From Warburgia ugandensis (lineage: Eukaryota > Streptophyta > Magnoliopsida > Canellales > Canellaceae): a stretch of DNA of 64,000 nt. Under the pieces are notes generated by a model, which worked only from the letters and a program-made list of their open reading frames with translations, was not told the origin of the DNA and did not search any database. Both the position numbers and the translations under genes were made by a program. The DNA is taken from the NCBI GenBank assembly GCA_035236585.1, contig CP141135.1, forward strand, positions 60,542,190 to 60,606,189, given 5' to 3'. Below, piece by piece: positions 12,840 to 24,947 of this stretch (position 1 is the first letter of the stretch; the number at the start of each line of letters is the position of its first letter).

Positions 12840-13411
12840 AATATCAATCATTCTAGGATGATCATTTTTTGCTACGTCCAATGCCCTAGTTAACTACAGA
12901 AATGGTATCATGAAACTGTCCTTTGGTAATATGACATTAGAGAAAAATATTTTCACCATTTGTAAGCAACTTGGTGAACTCATTGATGACTTGCACTATG
13001 TTAGCATAATAAAATCAGTTGTGCAAGATCAATTTTTTTCATCGTCCTTATCGAACCAACTTGGGACATGTTTGACCCATTTTAATGAGTTTAATGAGGA
13101 TGCATTAATAGAAAAAGTTAATGCCCTCATTGGTTCTGTTCCTATAATGGATATAGAAAGATGGAAACCTCATTTTGAGGAACTTCCACTGAGGGAGTCT
13201 ACTCCCCTTCCATCATCAGTAGAACCTCTTAAGCTTGAATTGAAATCTCTACCATCAAATTTAAAATATACCTATTTAAGAGAAAAAGTATGATAATTTT
13301 CTCTCAATTAGAAACACCTCAAGAGGAAGAGTTAATTAATACTTTAAAGGAACACAAAGGTGCTACAGGATGGACCATTGCTAATATAAAGGGCATTAAT
13401 CCTTTAATATG
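12840..13411 (+). pseudogene. Protease-RT linker of the outer family B pol
   Basis: The reading resumes as PIILG, a stop, SFFATSNALVNYRNG, then MKLSFGNMTLEKNIF from 12910. This corresponds to the Tat/Athila pol segment in which an I-L-G-R-P-FLAT motif ends protease and leads into RT. A 127-codon ORF (12910-13293) is open. A second frame (13290-13411) carries the RT N-terminal phrase HKGATGWTIANIKGINPLIC, cut by the next solo LTR at 13412. The frame change near 13290 is a decay mutation. Confidence 0.8.
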
Positions 13412-15135
13412 TGTTGATGTTTTCCGCAAGTGCACGGGCTATTGTAGTATAGCTTATGCAAATATGGGTTGAACCCACAGGGACTCGCTTTAAGTTGGAG
13501 TTTTTAATAAAATTTAATTATTTGAAACTTGAAGAGAATAACAAAACTAGCCTAATCATTCAGATTTATTCAATTGATGCACTTTACATAACTTTTACTT
13601 CCAGAAAACATAAAATAACTAATCAAACATCCCTGAATCACACTGTCCATGGATAACATTGTCCTTGGATAACACTGTCAAAAGATGGATAAAATGAAGC
13701 TAAAATGGAACAGGAACACAGATGTAAATAAATAGAGGATATAGATGTAATTAAACAGGGGACACAGATGTAATTAATGAAAATGAACAGAAATGTCATT
13801 GCATTTAAAGATGAAGGGCAAAATTGGAATGTTATTAAAAATTTGGTTTTTAACAAAAATTAGGAAAAACCCAACAAAGGAGAAGCCGGAGAATGGAGGA
13901 GATGGATCCGGAGGAAGGAGAAAAGGGCAGCGATGCGGGAGGAAAACCCAATTCGGGTTTTCGTCTCTGGGACGTCCAGAGGTGAGAAAAACGCTGGAGC
14001 CGTTGGATGGGGGCGTGATCTGGCCGGTGAAAGATGGGGACGATCTGGGCTATGCTTGGGCATAGGAGGAAGATGGGCTGTCTGATGCGTTCCGGCGTAG
14101 ATGCGCGGAGATGGTGATCATCTGGAAAAGATGGGCGTAGCACGTCGGGGTTCCTTTGGCTTGCTCTTGGCTGGTGGACACGATGGGGCGTAGAGGAGGA
14201 GCTGGGTAGGGGAAATAGGGGAAGGTGTGGTGGACTGGCAGAACAAGAGAGGGAGATTGAAAGAGAAGTGGAGCTGGGAAAGATAGGTGCGTGAGATGGG
14301 GTTGGTGGAAGAGAATGAAAGGAGATGGCTGGTTTGGGAGTTGGGCTAGAGAACGCAGACCCACCTAATGCAAGAGGCATTGCTGGAGTAGGTGCTTTGC
14401 GTGTCCTATGAAGAGGTGCGTGGAGATGGGCGGTAGGCTGATGCAAAGACTGTGCTGGGTTGTGAATGTGAAATAGAGAGGGTAAAGAAAAAGAGAAGAA
14501 GAAGGCTGATGCGGTTAATGGAGATGGGTAGATGTTAGAGAGAGTGCTGGGAAGAAGAAGTAATGTGAGATAGCTGTGGAAGATGTGGTAAAAAAAACCT
14601 AGAAATTGAGAATGAAGATGGTGAAACAAGGAAGGTGCAATTGCATGGAAAGAAAAGTGAAACAAGCAAACTTAAGGAAAATAGCTCCCCCTCCCCCTCA
14701 TACGGTTTTACTCTTTATAGCCTTTTCCTTCCTTCTTTTTCTCCACCTTCTTCCTTATCTTCATCAACTCCTTCCTTAAACTCTATCCTTGAAGAGTTAG
14801 AGTTTTATGGGGAAACTTTCTCCTCTTCCAATTAAAACTCCAACCCTTTTAGGAATCCTTGTTGATTAGGACTCTTGCCTTTTTGATTTGCACCGTTGAT
14901 CATAAATCTGAGCCATCCAACCTTCCTTCAGTTGATTTGCAAAATAAAAGACTAAATTAGAATCATCTAAACCGTATATTAATCATCTAATAAGCTACAA
15001 TAATCATTTAACCGTTGATTTTGAGAAATTTAAGGTTTGGATGGTAAATCAAGCTAAATTTTGCAATTTGGACGGTTAGATGATCTTATTGAATGCTAAA
15101 CTAGGGGTCTTTTAGCCAAAATTAAACACTTAACA
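13412..15135 (-). mobile_element. Solo LTR, family B, minus strand (1724 bp), TSD ATATG
   Basis: On the plus strand it begins TGTTGATGTTTTCC and ends CACTTAACA. The target duplication ATATG is exact at 13407-13411 and 15136-15140. Excising it joins the RT reading ...INPLIC to THRIDMEDEAIPCHQTH without a gap, which proves the boundaries. Minus-strand ORFs of up to 271 codons (13850-14665) are low-complexity Ser/Pro/Leu readings of a purine-rich strand and are not genes. Confidence 0.92.
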
Positions 15136-16327
15136 ATATGTACCCATAGGATAGATATGGAAGATGAAGCTATACCATGTCATCAAACACATAGAAAGTT
15201 AAATCCTAATATGAAGGATGTGGTTAGAACATGTCCTTAAGTTGCTTAATGTGCGAATCATCTATTTCATATGTGATAGTAAATGGGCAAACCCAACTCA
15301 GGTAGTTCTAAAGAAGTCTAGAGTGACAGTGATCACTAATGCCAATTATTAATTAATCCCCACTAGAGTTACCACTAGTTGGAGTATATGCATTGACTAT
15401 AGAAAATTGAATGCTGTCATTAGGAAGGACCAGTTTCCTTTTCCCTTTGTTGATATGATGTTAGAAAGAGTTGTAGGACATCAATCTTATTGTTTTCTAA
15501 ATGGTTATTCTGGGTATAACTAGATAGAAATTGCACCTAAGGATCAGGAAAAGACCACCTTTACATGTCATTTGAACACTTTTGGTTATAAAAGAATGTC
15601 ATTTGGATTATGAAATGGTCCTGCCACATTTCAACGCTACATGATGAGTATCTTTAGTGACATGGTAGCAAGAATCTTAGAGGTTTTCATAGATAACTTT
15701 TCTATTTTTGGCGATTCATTTGAAACATGGCTTGAAAATCTAAGAAAATTCTTAAGTCATTGTAAGAAAAAGAACCTAGCGCTTAATTGGAAAAAGTGTC
15801 ATTTTATGGTTTCTAAGACAATTGTCCTTGGCCACGTAGTATCATTCAAAGGAATAGAGGTAGATAGAGCCAAAGTTGATCTAATTGCTAATCTACCTAA
15901 TCCTAAATCTGTTAGGGACCTTTGCTCTTTCTTATGTCATGCATGTTTCTATAGGAGGTCTATTAAAGATTTTAGTGCAATACCCAGATCATTGTGTCAC
16001 CTCTTTACAAAGGATACCCCTTTTGAGTGGATTGATGATTATCAAAAAGCTTTTATAAAGTTAAAAGACAAGTTAACCACCATATCTATTATGTAGTCAC
16101 TTGATTGGAGCCTACCCTTTGAAATCATGTATGATGCTGGTGATTATGCTGTAAGAGTTGTACTATGACAGAGAAAAGAGGAAAAGCCATATGTCATTTA
16201 CTATGCAAGTAGGACCCTAAATAGCACCCAAATGAATTATTCCACTATGGAGAAAGAACTCTTAGTAGTTGTCTTTGTGTTGGATAAGTTCAGGTCTTAC
16301 TTAGTTGGATTTAAAATAGTCATTTTT
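15136..16327 (+). pseudogene. Reverse transcriptase / RNase H, outer family B element
   Basis: Ty3-type RT is readable from the N-terminal phrase after the solo LTR through IDYRKLNAV (about 15393), the finger/palm region and the thumb, into the RNase H start with ASRTLNSTQMNYSTMEKELL (about 16206). The catalytic tyrosine/phenylalanine-x-Asp-Asp box reads FIDN: GAT at 15692 and AAC at 15695, so the second Asp is Asn. Internal stops interrupt NGYSGYN and the MSFGL/NGPATFQ stretch. The largest open piece is 15641-16096. RNase H is split by the solo LTR at 16328. RT would copy element RNA to DNA; this copy cannot. Confidence 0.9.
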
Positions 16328-16720
16328 TGTGACAACCCGAGTTTTTAAAACACATTTTCAAAAATATTTGCAAAGGTAGGGCTTGATTTTGAAAAATTTT
16401 AAAATAAAAATATAGGAAACATATTTTCTTTGAAATTAATTTGTCAAAAACTCGAGTGCCACCTCAAATTACTTATCATACATAGATTTTTGTATAAAAT
16501 AAAATTTCCATTGAATAATAATATAAATACTTTTATTAAAATAAGGATCAATTCAGTGGTTTACATACACATCCCTGGTAGTCATTACATACCTTGTCCA
16601 AATATTACAATCCAAATTATAAAATAATCAATACAATCTTCCTCAAAGTAAATACCTTGAGTAGTAGTTCGGTGATGATCATCCTCAAGTCTTGAGCTTT
16701 CAATCTTCCTTAACTGTATT

Positions 16721-16758
16721 TGAGATATTGTAAACATTCAAACATTTACAATATCTCA
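16721..16758. repeat. 14-bp hairpin in the family A solo LTR
   Basis: TGAGATATTGTAAA at 16721-16734, a 10-nt loop, then the exact complement arm at 16745-16758. It is the counterpart of the hairpin at 8996-9034. Confidence 0.88.
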
Positions 16759-17565
16759 GTATGCTATGCTTGGTAGGGGATTTAAGAAGTATAATTAATA
16801 TATCTCAAAATCAACAGTTCGTTATATCCATGATATAAATCAATTTATACAATTAGATAACCATTTCATCTTTCACTCATTATATGAATTATATGTATAT
16901 ATTACATATAAATAAAACCACTAAAAATCATGAATATAGTTAATAGCATCAATAATTTCTCATTTCCAAACTGATTTCAATATTAACATTAGGTGTTAAT
17001 ATATAATCATACCATATTGGGAATCATCCTCCAATACAACATTGGCAATAACTTTTATCGGGCATCTCATCATGCCATAACATAAGGCATTTCATCATGC
17101 CATAATTAATTGCATCATAATGCAAAATAATCAAGGACCACCATGCTTGCAGTCTTAATCTGTATATCACGCCAGGGTAACTACTCAATACTCCACTGAT
17201 ACTATTATAGAAAATATAGATCCATGTTTGTATGGGGGGAACCATGGCTGTCACAGTGGCGGCCTTCCCATAATTGCCCCACCTGACATTTTGCCTCTCT
17301 TTTGGCACGTTATTATTATTATTATTATTATTATTATCATAATTAGTTTCAGAGAGTGGGTGATCAAACCCTCATAACTCTCCTAGCATTGGCATCCCCA
17401 GGCATAAGCTTATCTTAAAACAAAAATCATAAGCCTCCATGCTTGTATGAAAAATAATAATTCATACTTACAGACTATGTGTCATTAGGAATGCTTATAA
17501 CTTCTTTCCTTAAGATTTAGGGGTCCAATTTATATAGTTCAAATCTTCTTATTCTACTCATTAAG

Positions 17566-17735
17566 TAATTTCATAATTATTTAATCAATCACTTTGTATT
17601 CCTTTCAACATCATTTGTTGCCTTAAGTAATTTCATAATTACTTAATCAATCACTTTGTATTCCTTTCAACATCATTTGTTGCTTTAAGTAATTTCATAA
17701 TTACTTAATCAATCACTTTGTATTCATTTCAACAT
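17566..17735. repeat. Short tandem repeat inside the family A solo LTR
   Basis: The phrase TTAAGTAATTTCATAATTA followed by the CTTAATCAATCACTTTGTATTC type tract and a TTTCAACATCATTTGTTG type tract recurs about every 68-70 bp, in about 2.5 copies. The copies differ at only a few positions, so the duplication is fairly recent. Confidence 0.8.
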
Positions 17736-20392
17736 TATTTATTGATTCATAAACAATTCTAAGGCAATTATAATCAATCTATAGTTATTAGGGTAAGATC
17801 ATGTGTAAAATACATGTATCTTCTACATTGAATATATTCCTAAGGTCCACCTACCTTTACTTTCAACAATGCATCTTCTCATTGATCTTGATCATCATAT
17901 CCTTCATAGTATCTGTCAAATCATATATATACAGTTATTCCTTAACTTCTTTATACTTCCTAGTTGTTCTTTTGATCATCCTTATATAGGATGATTTTGA
18001 TCTTTTTCTTTGGATCATGTTGATCAAGGGTCTAATCTATTGATCTACATTTGAATCTAATATTTACAATAATTCAAAAACATAGATACTAACACAATAT
18101 TATGATTCTTATTATTCTTGATCAGTCAAGATCTCCCATGGATCTTGTTTGATTATCTTAATTACCATTTTTATTAGGATTAGATATTTTACTATCTTTT
18201 TATGATCTTATTATTATTCAACTAGTTAATGTTTTACTGGTTGAACATAATTTATGCACTCCTAATTCTAGACAGCTCTTCTTATTTCCAATTGACTAAG
18301 GTTTACCAGCTAAAAGCTACTCACAGAGTGGTTAATTCAACCTGATGTAAGGAGGCGTTTAGACCTCAACAAATGTCACTAGAAGGTGGGGGAAGAGCGA
18401 GGCTCTATTAGAGAACCCCCTTAACCACCATGTTTAGCATTTACTAGAGTGACCTTAGCTCAACCTTTTATAAGGTTCCTATGAGCTCGTATACCCTAAG
18501 TTCTCTTACTATTTGATTTCAATTTATGTCCATGGACATTTAAAATGTTAGTCATGGAGTTTATTATTCCCCTAAATTGGTCCAAGAAAATGACATTCCT
18601 TATATTTTTCTACTAATTATAGCCCTTACTATCACTAAGTCAATACCCATCAATATCTATTTTTATTTAATTATATTTTTCATGTAATTTACATAACATG
18701 AATAATAAAGCGTAAATAAATAAATTTAAAAATTACACTTACTAGGAAATTAAAAGAACATTTACAACATAATATAATAATTCACATGCTCATTTGAATA
18801 TATCACATTTGTCCATTTTGATCTAATGATCATATTTTATTTCTATTCATTTTTCATCCTATTAAGGGTTTTGATCTTGATCTTTCATTTTTTATTTAGG
18901 TCTATCATATTATCTTAATGTGATATCATCACTAGATCATTGATTTATCTCATCAAATGATCTGATCTTTCTTGATCCAATTGATCAAGAAGATTTTAAG
19001 CCATTTTATCAAAATTAAGGGCATAGATCTCAATCTATCCCAAATTAGCCACATCAGTCTATTCATTTCTCATGATCTTATCATTAGATCATCATCCATA
19101 CTAATTCAAAGTTCTTTATCATCCTTGATCAATCTAATCAAGGAGATTATTATGTATTTTTAAGGATTTTGTTACTTTTAATGGTCAAGATCTTAGGATT
19201 TGCCAAATCAGTTACTTCTAATCCATTTATTCAAGTTATCACATCATTAGGTCATTAATGGATCAGAATTATAAGGTTTAATCATGCCAGATTTGACTGA
19301 TCTTGGTAATTAGTACCACTTTTTTTTTATTTTTTTTTTATGATTTATAGAAATTTACAGGGAAGAAAACTTAAAATTTATATTTCTATTAGATTCTACT
19401 CTTCATCATAAATTTAGAGCTTCTTTCTGATCTTGATTTGGAGTTAAAATGAGCTCTGAATTGAAATTTGAAAGTTCAGATCAGTTTTGACAGTCCATAT
19501 TTGATATGGACTATCAGAATGTGACAAAATGGGGTGGCTGGCACTTCCATCGCCAGGATGCAGGCAACATCTCACGTGGTCCATCTGGATCACCTTGTGT
19601 TTTAGGTCCGCATCTTTGACACAATCTACGTAGTCTGTCTAGATCGTTTGATCTGGATGGTTCGTTTTCTTTTAACCCAAATCTACGGCCAAGATCAATT
19701 AAAATCTTATTGTGATCACCTACCTTGGGGTTTTAGGACCCTCTAAATCCATCCAACGGTTCAGAATTCTCAAAAAATTATGTTTCACCATTGTTTTTTA
19801 CCTAGGTCACCGGTACTAGATTCACAGAAAAATTCCAGATGGAAAATCCAGTCTGGTGATCTTTAAACATGAAAAATTACTAGAATAGCTAGAGGGGGAT
19901 GAGGGGTACCTACCTAAAGTGTCAAATTTTGAAAATACTAGCCAAATAAAGATCCACGCTGAAAAATACAAGGTCACTGGACTTACTATTTTTTGGTGAT
20001 TTGACCAGTGAATATGTCTCCGATCATTGTAAAATCATAGGGCTTTTGTATTGGGATGATTCAAACACAATGAACGATTCAAATCTTGATTTCAATGACT
20101 AAAATCAAACGTCTAATTGAAAAACAACACCAAGGTGAAATCCTAGGTTCGTTAGGGATGACGCGTCTGTAGATGTGCCCATTAGATCTGGGGGAATTTT
20201 CCCCTCAGATGCCTCCATAGATGCACTCTACGGCTATAAGGGAGGAGGAGAGTGAAAAGGAAGAAAAAGAAAAGAAAAAAAAAGAAAAGGAAAGAGGGAG
20301 AAGGAGAGGCAGAAAGAGAGAGGGAATAGGAGAGAGAGAGAGAATGAGAGAGAGTCTAGGGATCTGGAATTTTGTGTGAATGGTGGGAGGGT

Positions 20393-20400
20393 TATTTATA
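20393..20400 (-). promoter_or_regulatory. TATA box of the family A solo LTR
   Basis: TATTTATA on the plus strand reads TATAAATA on the minus strand, about 430 bp from the LTR's own 5' end. GA-rich sequence lies at about 20255-20355, just downstream on the minus strand. It is a plausible LTR core promoter. Confidence 0.5.
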
Positions 20401-20828
20401 GGGCTGTTTTTGAATTATTTTAATAATAATAATTATTTTTAAAAATAATTTTTATTCTTTTCTTATTAAAATCAAAAGAGATTCCTCACTATGTTTATTC
20501 TCTATCATTGATATTCCTTGTGCTGGCTATCCCCCAACTCAGGTAACTTTTGTAGACCCCTCACAAAAGTGAAATGACCATTTTACCCCTATGGGTAAAT
20601 ATAAATTAACAAAAATTAAGAAAAATATGATTTTTTCACCCGAACTCAGATTCTAGCGTGCTTATAGTCATTCTGACCCATTTTTTGAGTATGATTTCAA
20701 ATATCTATGTTTCAAGACTTGATTATTTTTCTAAAAAATAATATTATATTAAATTTAATATTCCACCTCAATTTTCTTAAAAATTCTAATTAATTCCAAA
20801 TAATTCTAGAAAAATTGGGGTTTTCACA

Positions 20829-21262
20829 TCTTCATTGATCATTTGGCCCTTAAGTATCTTCTTTTTCAAGAAAGATCTAAGCCTAGACTAATTAGATGGA
20901 TTCTTATACTCCAAGAGTTTGACATTTAGATGAAAGATAAAAAAGAAGTAGAGAATGTTGTAGCTAACCACTTGTCATCGAAGTTTTTGATTACTGGGGC
21001 ATTGATTTCATGGGGCCATTCCCACCTTCTTTTGGCTATATTTATAACTTATTAGTTGTAGACTATGTATCTAAATGGATTAGCTATCCCATGTAGGCAT
21101 AATGATCATAAAATAGTTGTTAAATTCTTAAAAGAAAACATTTTTTCTCGATTTGGGACCCCTTGATCCATTATAAGTGATAACAATACACACTTTTACA
21201 ATAAAGTATTTGAAGTACTCATAAAAAATATAATATTACCCATAAAGTTGCAACATCAGATC
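20829..21262 (+). pseudogene. RNase H C-terminus and integrase start, outer element
   Basis: RNase H resumes as IDHLALKYLLF, then PRLIRWILILQEFD and NVVANHLS, the conserved end of Tat/Athila RNase H. After a deletion of the zinc-binding integrase head, the catalytic-core phrase [14 protein letters not shown] follows (about 20999-21040). It ends at HKVAT, where the minus-strand element is inserted. The DFMGPF Asp is the first residue of the integrase D,D-x35-E triad. In-frame stops are present. Confidence 0.85.
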
Positions 21263-23066
21263 GGTTGATGTTTTTCGCAAGTTCACAGCTGTTGTAGTAT
21301 AACTATGCAAATATGGGTCGATTTCCACGGGGGCTCGACTTAATTGTTGGAGTTTACATAAACTTTAACTGTCAAATTAACCAAAATAAAGTTTAAAGTC
21401 CTTAACTAATTCATGAGTAATCAAGAAATGAAAGAGAGTAACAATTTTACTAGAACTTTCTTGTTCTAACTGCTGTGTCACGCATCAAATTACAACAGAT
21501 GCTAATGAATAACAACTTTAACTTCAATATAAAGTCATTACAAATACAATCTAGTCGCTACTTCCCTATCTTGTCCACTGTGTCACACAGCGACTATAAT
21601 AGGTTGTTCTTAAAACACAATGTAGATAACACAATATGAGAATAACATTATCCAAGGAAATGAATAAGGCAAAATAAAGAAAAGACAAAATAGGGACATC
21701 AAAGGCATGAGGACAAATCTGGAAATTTTCTAGATTTCTGGTTTTAAATGAAAAAACCAAAAACCTAGTGAGTGAGAAAAATGGTGGAAGAAAAGGAAGA
21801 AGAAGAGAGAAGAAGAGGAGGAGGAAAGACGAAAAGAAGGGGAGACGGAGGAGAAAAAAGGAAAGGTAGAGGAAAAAACCCAATCTGGGTTTTCCCTCCC
21901 TGGGAGGAAATCTGGTGGGAGAACAAAGGAGAGATGAGGTGAGGCGTGGGGAAAGAAGGGAAAGAGGGTTTACGGGAAAACCAGAAATTGGGTCGTTTTG
22001 GACAGAGAAGAGGTGATCTGGGGAGAGAAGAAGTGGAGTGCTGGCTTAAGCTACCTGGATTGGTCTGGATGGTGATGGGTTTTTGCTAGAAACTGGGAAG
22101 AAAAGGAGAAGTTGGGGGAATGGGGTAGAAACTGGCTAGGTCAGCTGAAAGAGCTAGAACTAGAGGAACTAGGCAAGAGAGAGCGGGATTGAGAGAGATG
22201 GGTAAGGAATAGTCCTTCCCACCTCTCTTCCATCAAGAGGAAAAAGCGAAAGTGAACAAGAAGGAGAGCATGAGAGAGAGATTGAAGCTGGGCCTAGTAA
22301 GTCACACATGGCCAGTGAATGGGATGAAAGAGAGGGATTATGAGAGAAAGAGAGAGACTGGGAGTGAGAGGAGAACGCGAGAGAGGTGGAGAGGAACAAT
22401 CCTTCCACCTCTTCTTTGTTAAAAGGAAAAAAAATCCGAAAACAAGAAGAAGGTGGAAGGGGAGAGCGAGAGAGAAAAGGGGGAGGAGCGGCTTGCTCCA
22501 ACCTGAAAAGAAGGGCTGAGGGAGAAGAGGTGGAAGGATTGTTCAAGAGAGAAAGACTGGGAGCGAGAGGAGAACAAGAGAGGTGGAAAAAAAGAAGAGA
22601 AGGAAGGGAGGAGCAGCATGCTCCTACCCTTGAAGCAAAAGAAAGGGAGGACCTCCCAATTTGACCCCTCCCTTCTTTATTTGGGGGGGCTCCCATGTTT
22701 GGTCAGATTTGGTCATGATTTGTTCAACTTTGCTAGATTTGCCATGATTGGTCAGATTTGTCATGATTGGTCAAATTTGCTCAAATTTTGTCAGATTTGC
22801 CCATGCTTTGTGGTGTGGAACCCATCAAAATAAGCTGATCTGAATTGTCCAACGTACTCTGGATTATCTGCAAAACAAAATAAAAAATTAGAATTATCTT
22901 ATGTAGGTAATTAGCTATAATGATCATTCGATCATTTAACTTTTCAAATTAATGGTTGGATGGCCTATTATAGCTAAAATTGATTTAAAATTACAAAATT
23001 ACCTTGTTAAATGATCTAATAAAATAGTAATCTATGGTTATTTTAGGCAAAATTAAGGACTCAACA
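21263..23066 (-). repeat. 3' LTR of the minus-strand family B element (1804 bp)
   Basis: Starts GGTTGATGTTTTTCGC (first base mutated from T) and ends GGACTCAACA. It is nearly identical to 27954-29871 except for purine microsatellites, which are short here (about 22269-22282 and 22536-22552). Purine-rich ORFs on both strands (22169-22696, 22386-22664) are low-complexity and not genes. Confidence 0.9.
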
Positions 23067-24940
23067 CACATCCCAACCAGCATTTTGCTAGTCGCTAGCA
23101 AAATAGGCAAAAAATTATTAAAGACAATGGTCGTCATTTTCGTAGGTACTCACGGTTGCATTTAGCGTATGCAACAAGCCCTTAAACCCCTAGGTTACCC
23201 CTAATGGACGAGTTAGGCCTCGTGAGGGTTTGCAGTGAATATACCCACAAAATTCTAAAATATCATTTTCAAGTCAATTCTCACTTTTTTTCTCAAATAA
23301 ATTTATCACTTTAGCATGTGAATGAAAAATTCACAACTCTACCCATATGCTATAGACATTCCAATTTAGCTTAGTTCTCAGAGTGTGTGGGTGGATGCAG
23401 TATACATATAAAATAATCTTTATCTCTAAATAGACAACAACTTTCAACTCCATTTGAAACATGTTTTGACCTCAATCCTCACTAATGACATACACTCAGA
23501 AATAAAGTCTCTCAAATAAAGGTTCAAATCGTATCTCTCTTAAATATGTGAGCAGAGTCAATAAAAGCAAATTTTATCTCACATACGCTCATAAAGGAAT
23601 AAGAGATACTACGGAATGTAGTTTTGATCCCTTTAGAAAAATGCCATTACCTTTAAACTTTTAGAAGTATTATTCTCTAAATCCTATATTTTCATATCCT
23701 CATCAAGACTATATTCACCCTAAAATCATTAGGTCTTTAACTAGGACAACATAAAGGCTTAAGACGGGGTACAAAAAAAGAGGTAAAAGGGTATCCAAAG
23801 TTTCTTCAATAAGAAGTAGAGGTCTTCTTAAGTTGACAATTCTTTCTTTACATTGCTTGTACTAAAGTGAATATTTCTTTTTTCACTTTTCTTTGTATTC
23901 TCCAAACTTTTCTTATTATATATATATATATATATTTTCACTTGAATCTCTTTTGAAGAAAATTTCTTTTCTCAATATTCACTTTCCTGCTTTGATTGCA
24001 ACTAAAAAGTATATTTTCATTCATCTTTAATTTATCTTTTGAAGAAATAGGCAATGGATATATTACAGTGGGTAATATGGGTTAAGGTTAGTTGGGTGAG
24101 AAAAAGAAAAGGCTTATATAAAAGGCTCAAATTGGCTGACTAGTGGTAAAAATATTTTTGGATAGGCTTTATGTCTAAGGTTAACAAAGATGGCCTAAAT
24201 CATTTTCTAAGTTTTCTATAATCTATCAGATTCAATGAACTTTCAGAATTTCAAGGTTAATACTCTAACAATTTAGGTAATTAGCCAAATTTAAAAGTTG
24301 ATGGGATCAAGTTTCTTTAAGCACGCTGAAGAAAATTAGAAATATTTATAACCTCTCACAAAGAATGAATGGCTCTAAATCTCATTTAGGTTATAGGTCT
24401 CTACTAAATTTCTTCAAGATTTCTTAGTCATTTCTACTTATGAACTTAGATTATCTATATGCAGCTGCGTATACAGACGTGATTTGAAACCTAGCTTTAC
24501 TGGAATGTATTAGAAAATGAGTAAAATGATGAATTAGTCAGGTTAAGGTCCATTAATAAGCCAAAGTTATTATGGTGTAGGAATTGACCTAAAATTTGAA
24601 TTTTTTTAAATCAAGAAAATCACTTAAAAACTTAAAAATTAGAATTTACTAGAATTCTACACCCCCCAACCTAAAAGAAACATTGTCCTCAATGCTTAAA
24701 AAGTAGGATAATAATAATGCATTGAGAAATTTGAAATTAATTAGGGGATGTATAAAAAGAATATCTGAAAAAGAAAAGAAAGAAGAAAGAAAAAATAAGG
24801 TACACAATTATTTACAGAGGAAAAAAAATAATTTAAGAGGAAAACATATTACTGAGTTTGAAACTTCCCTCGGTCCCATACAAAGTGAGATGGATAGGCC
24901 TCTGAAAATGATCGAATAGTGAATTTATCTTGCAATTATT
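23067..24940 (-). mobile_element. 3' noncoding region of the minus-strand family B element
   Basis: About 1.9 kb between gag and the 3' LTR. On the minus strand it opens with the family signature (plus-strand 24660-24700, complement of an ACAATGTTTCTTTTAGGTTG tract) and matches 30590-32204 of the outer element. It includes a TA run at 23918-23936. I see no ORF of note. Confidence 0.75.
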
Positions 24941-24947
24941 TTTATTT

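Larger units (their letters stand above)
16328..20828 (-). mobile_element. Solo LTR, family A, minus strand (4501 bp)
   Basis: On the plus strand it starts TGTGACAACCCGAG and ends GGGGTTTTCACA, so its own 5' end is at 20828. It shares the TGCTAGGAGAGTT tract, the purine/ATT tract and the hairpin with the family A LTRs at 1-1556 and 5172-9407. The outer RNase H reading continues across it (VIF before, IDHLALKYLLF after). The target duplication appears decayed: TTTTT at 16323-16327 versus TCTTC at 20829-20833, consistent with an original TTTTC. No coding domain is present. Internal repeats at about 17570-17720 (a ~70-bp unit, about 2.5 copies) explain part of its extra length. Confidence 0.82.

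Noticed and set aside
13850-14665. 271-codon minus-strand ORF, Ser/Pro/Leu-rich
   Set aside because: It lies wholly inside a solo LTR defined by an exact target duplication, is low-complexity, and exists because the other strand is purine-rich.
17566-17735. Possible CRISPR-like or satellite array
   Set aside because: Only about 2.5 adjacent copies of a ~70-bp unit in a plant LTR, with no spacers; a simple tandem duplication.
22169-22696. 175-codon minus-strand ORF
   Set aside because: It lies in the 3' LTR of the minus-strand element and is low-complexity; no domain.
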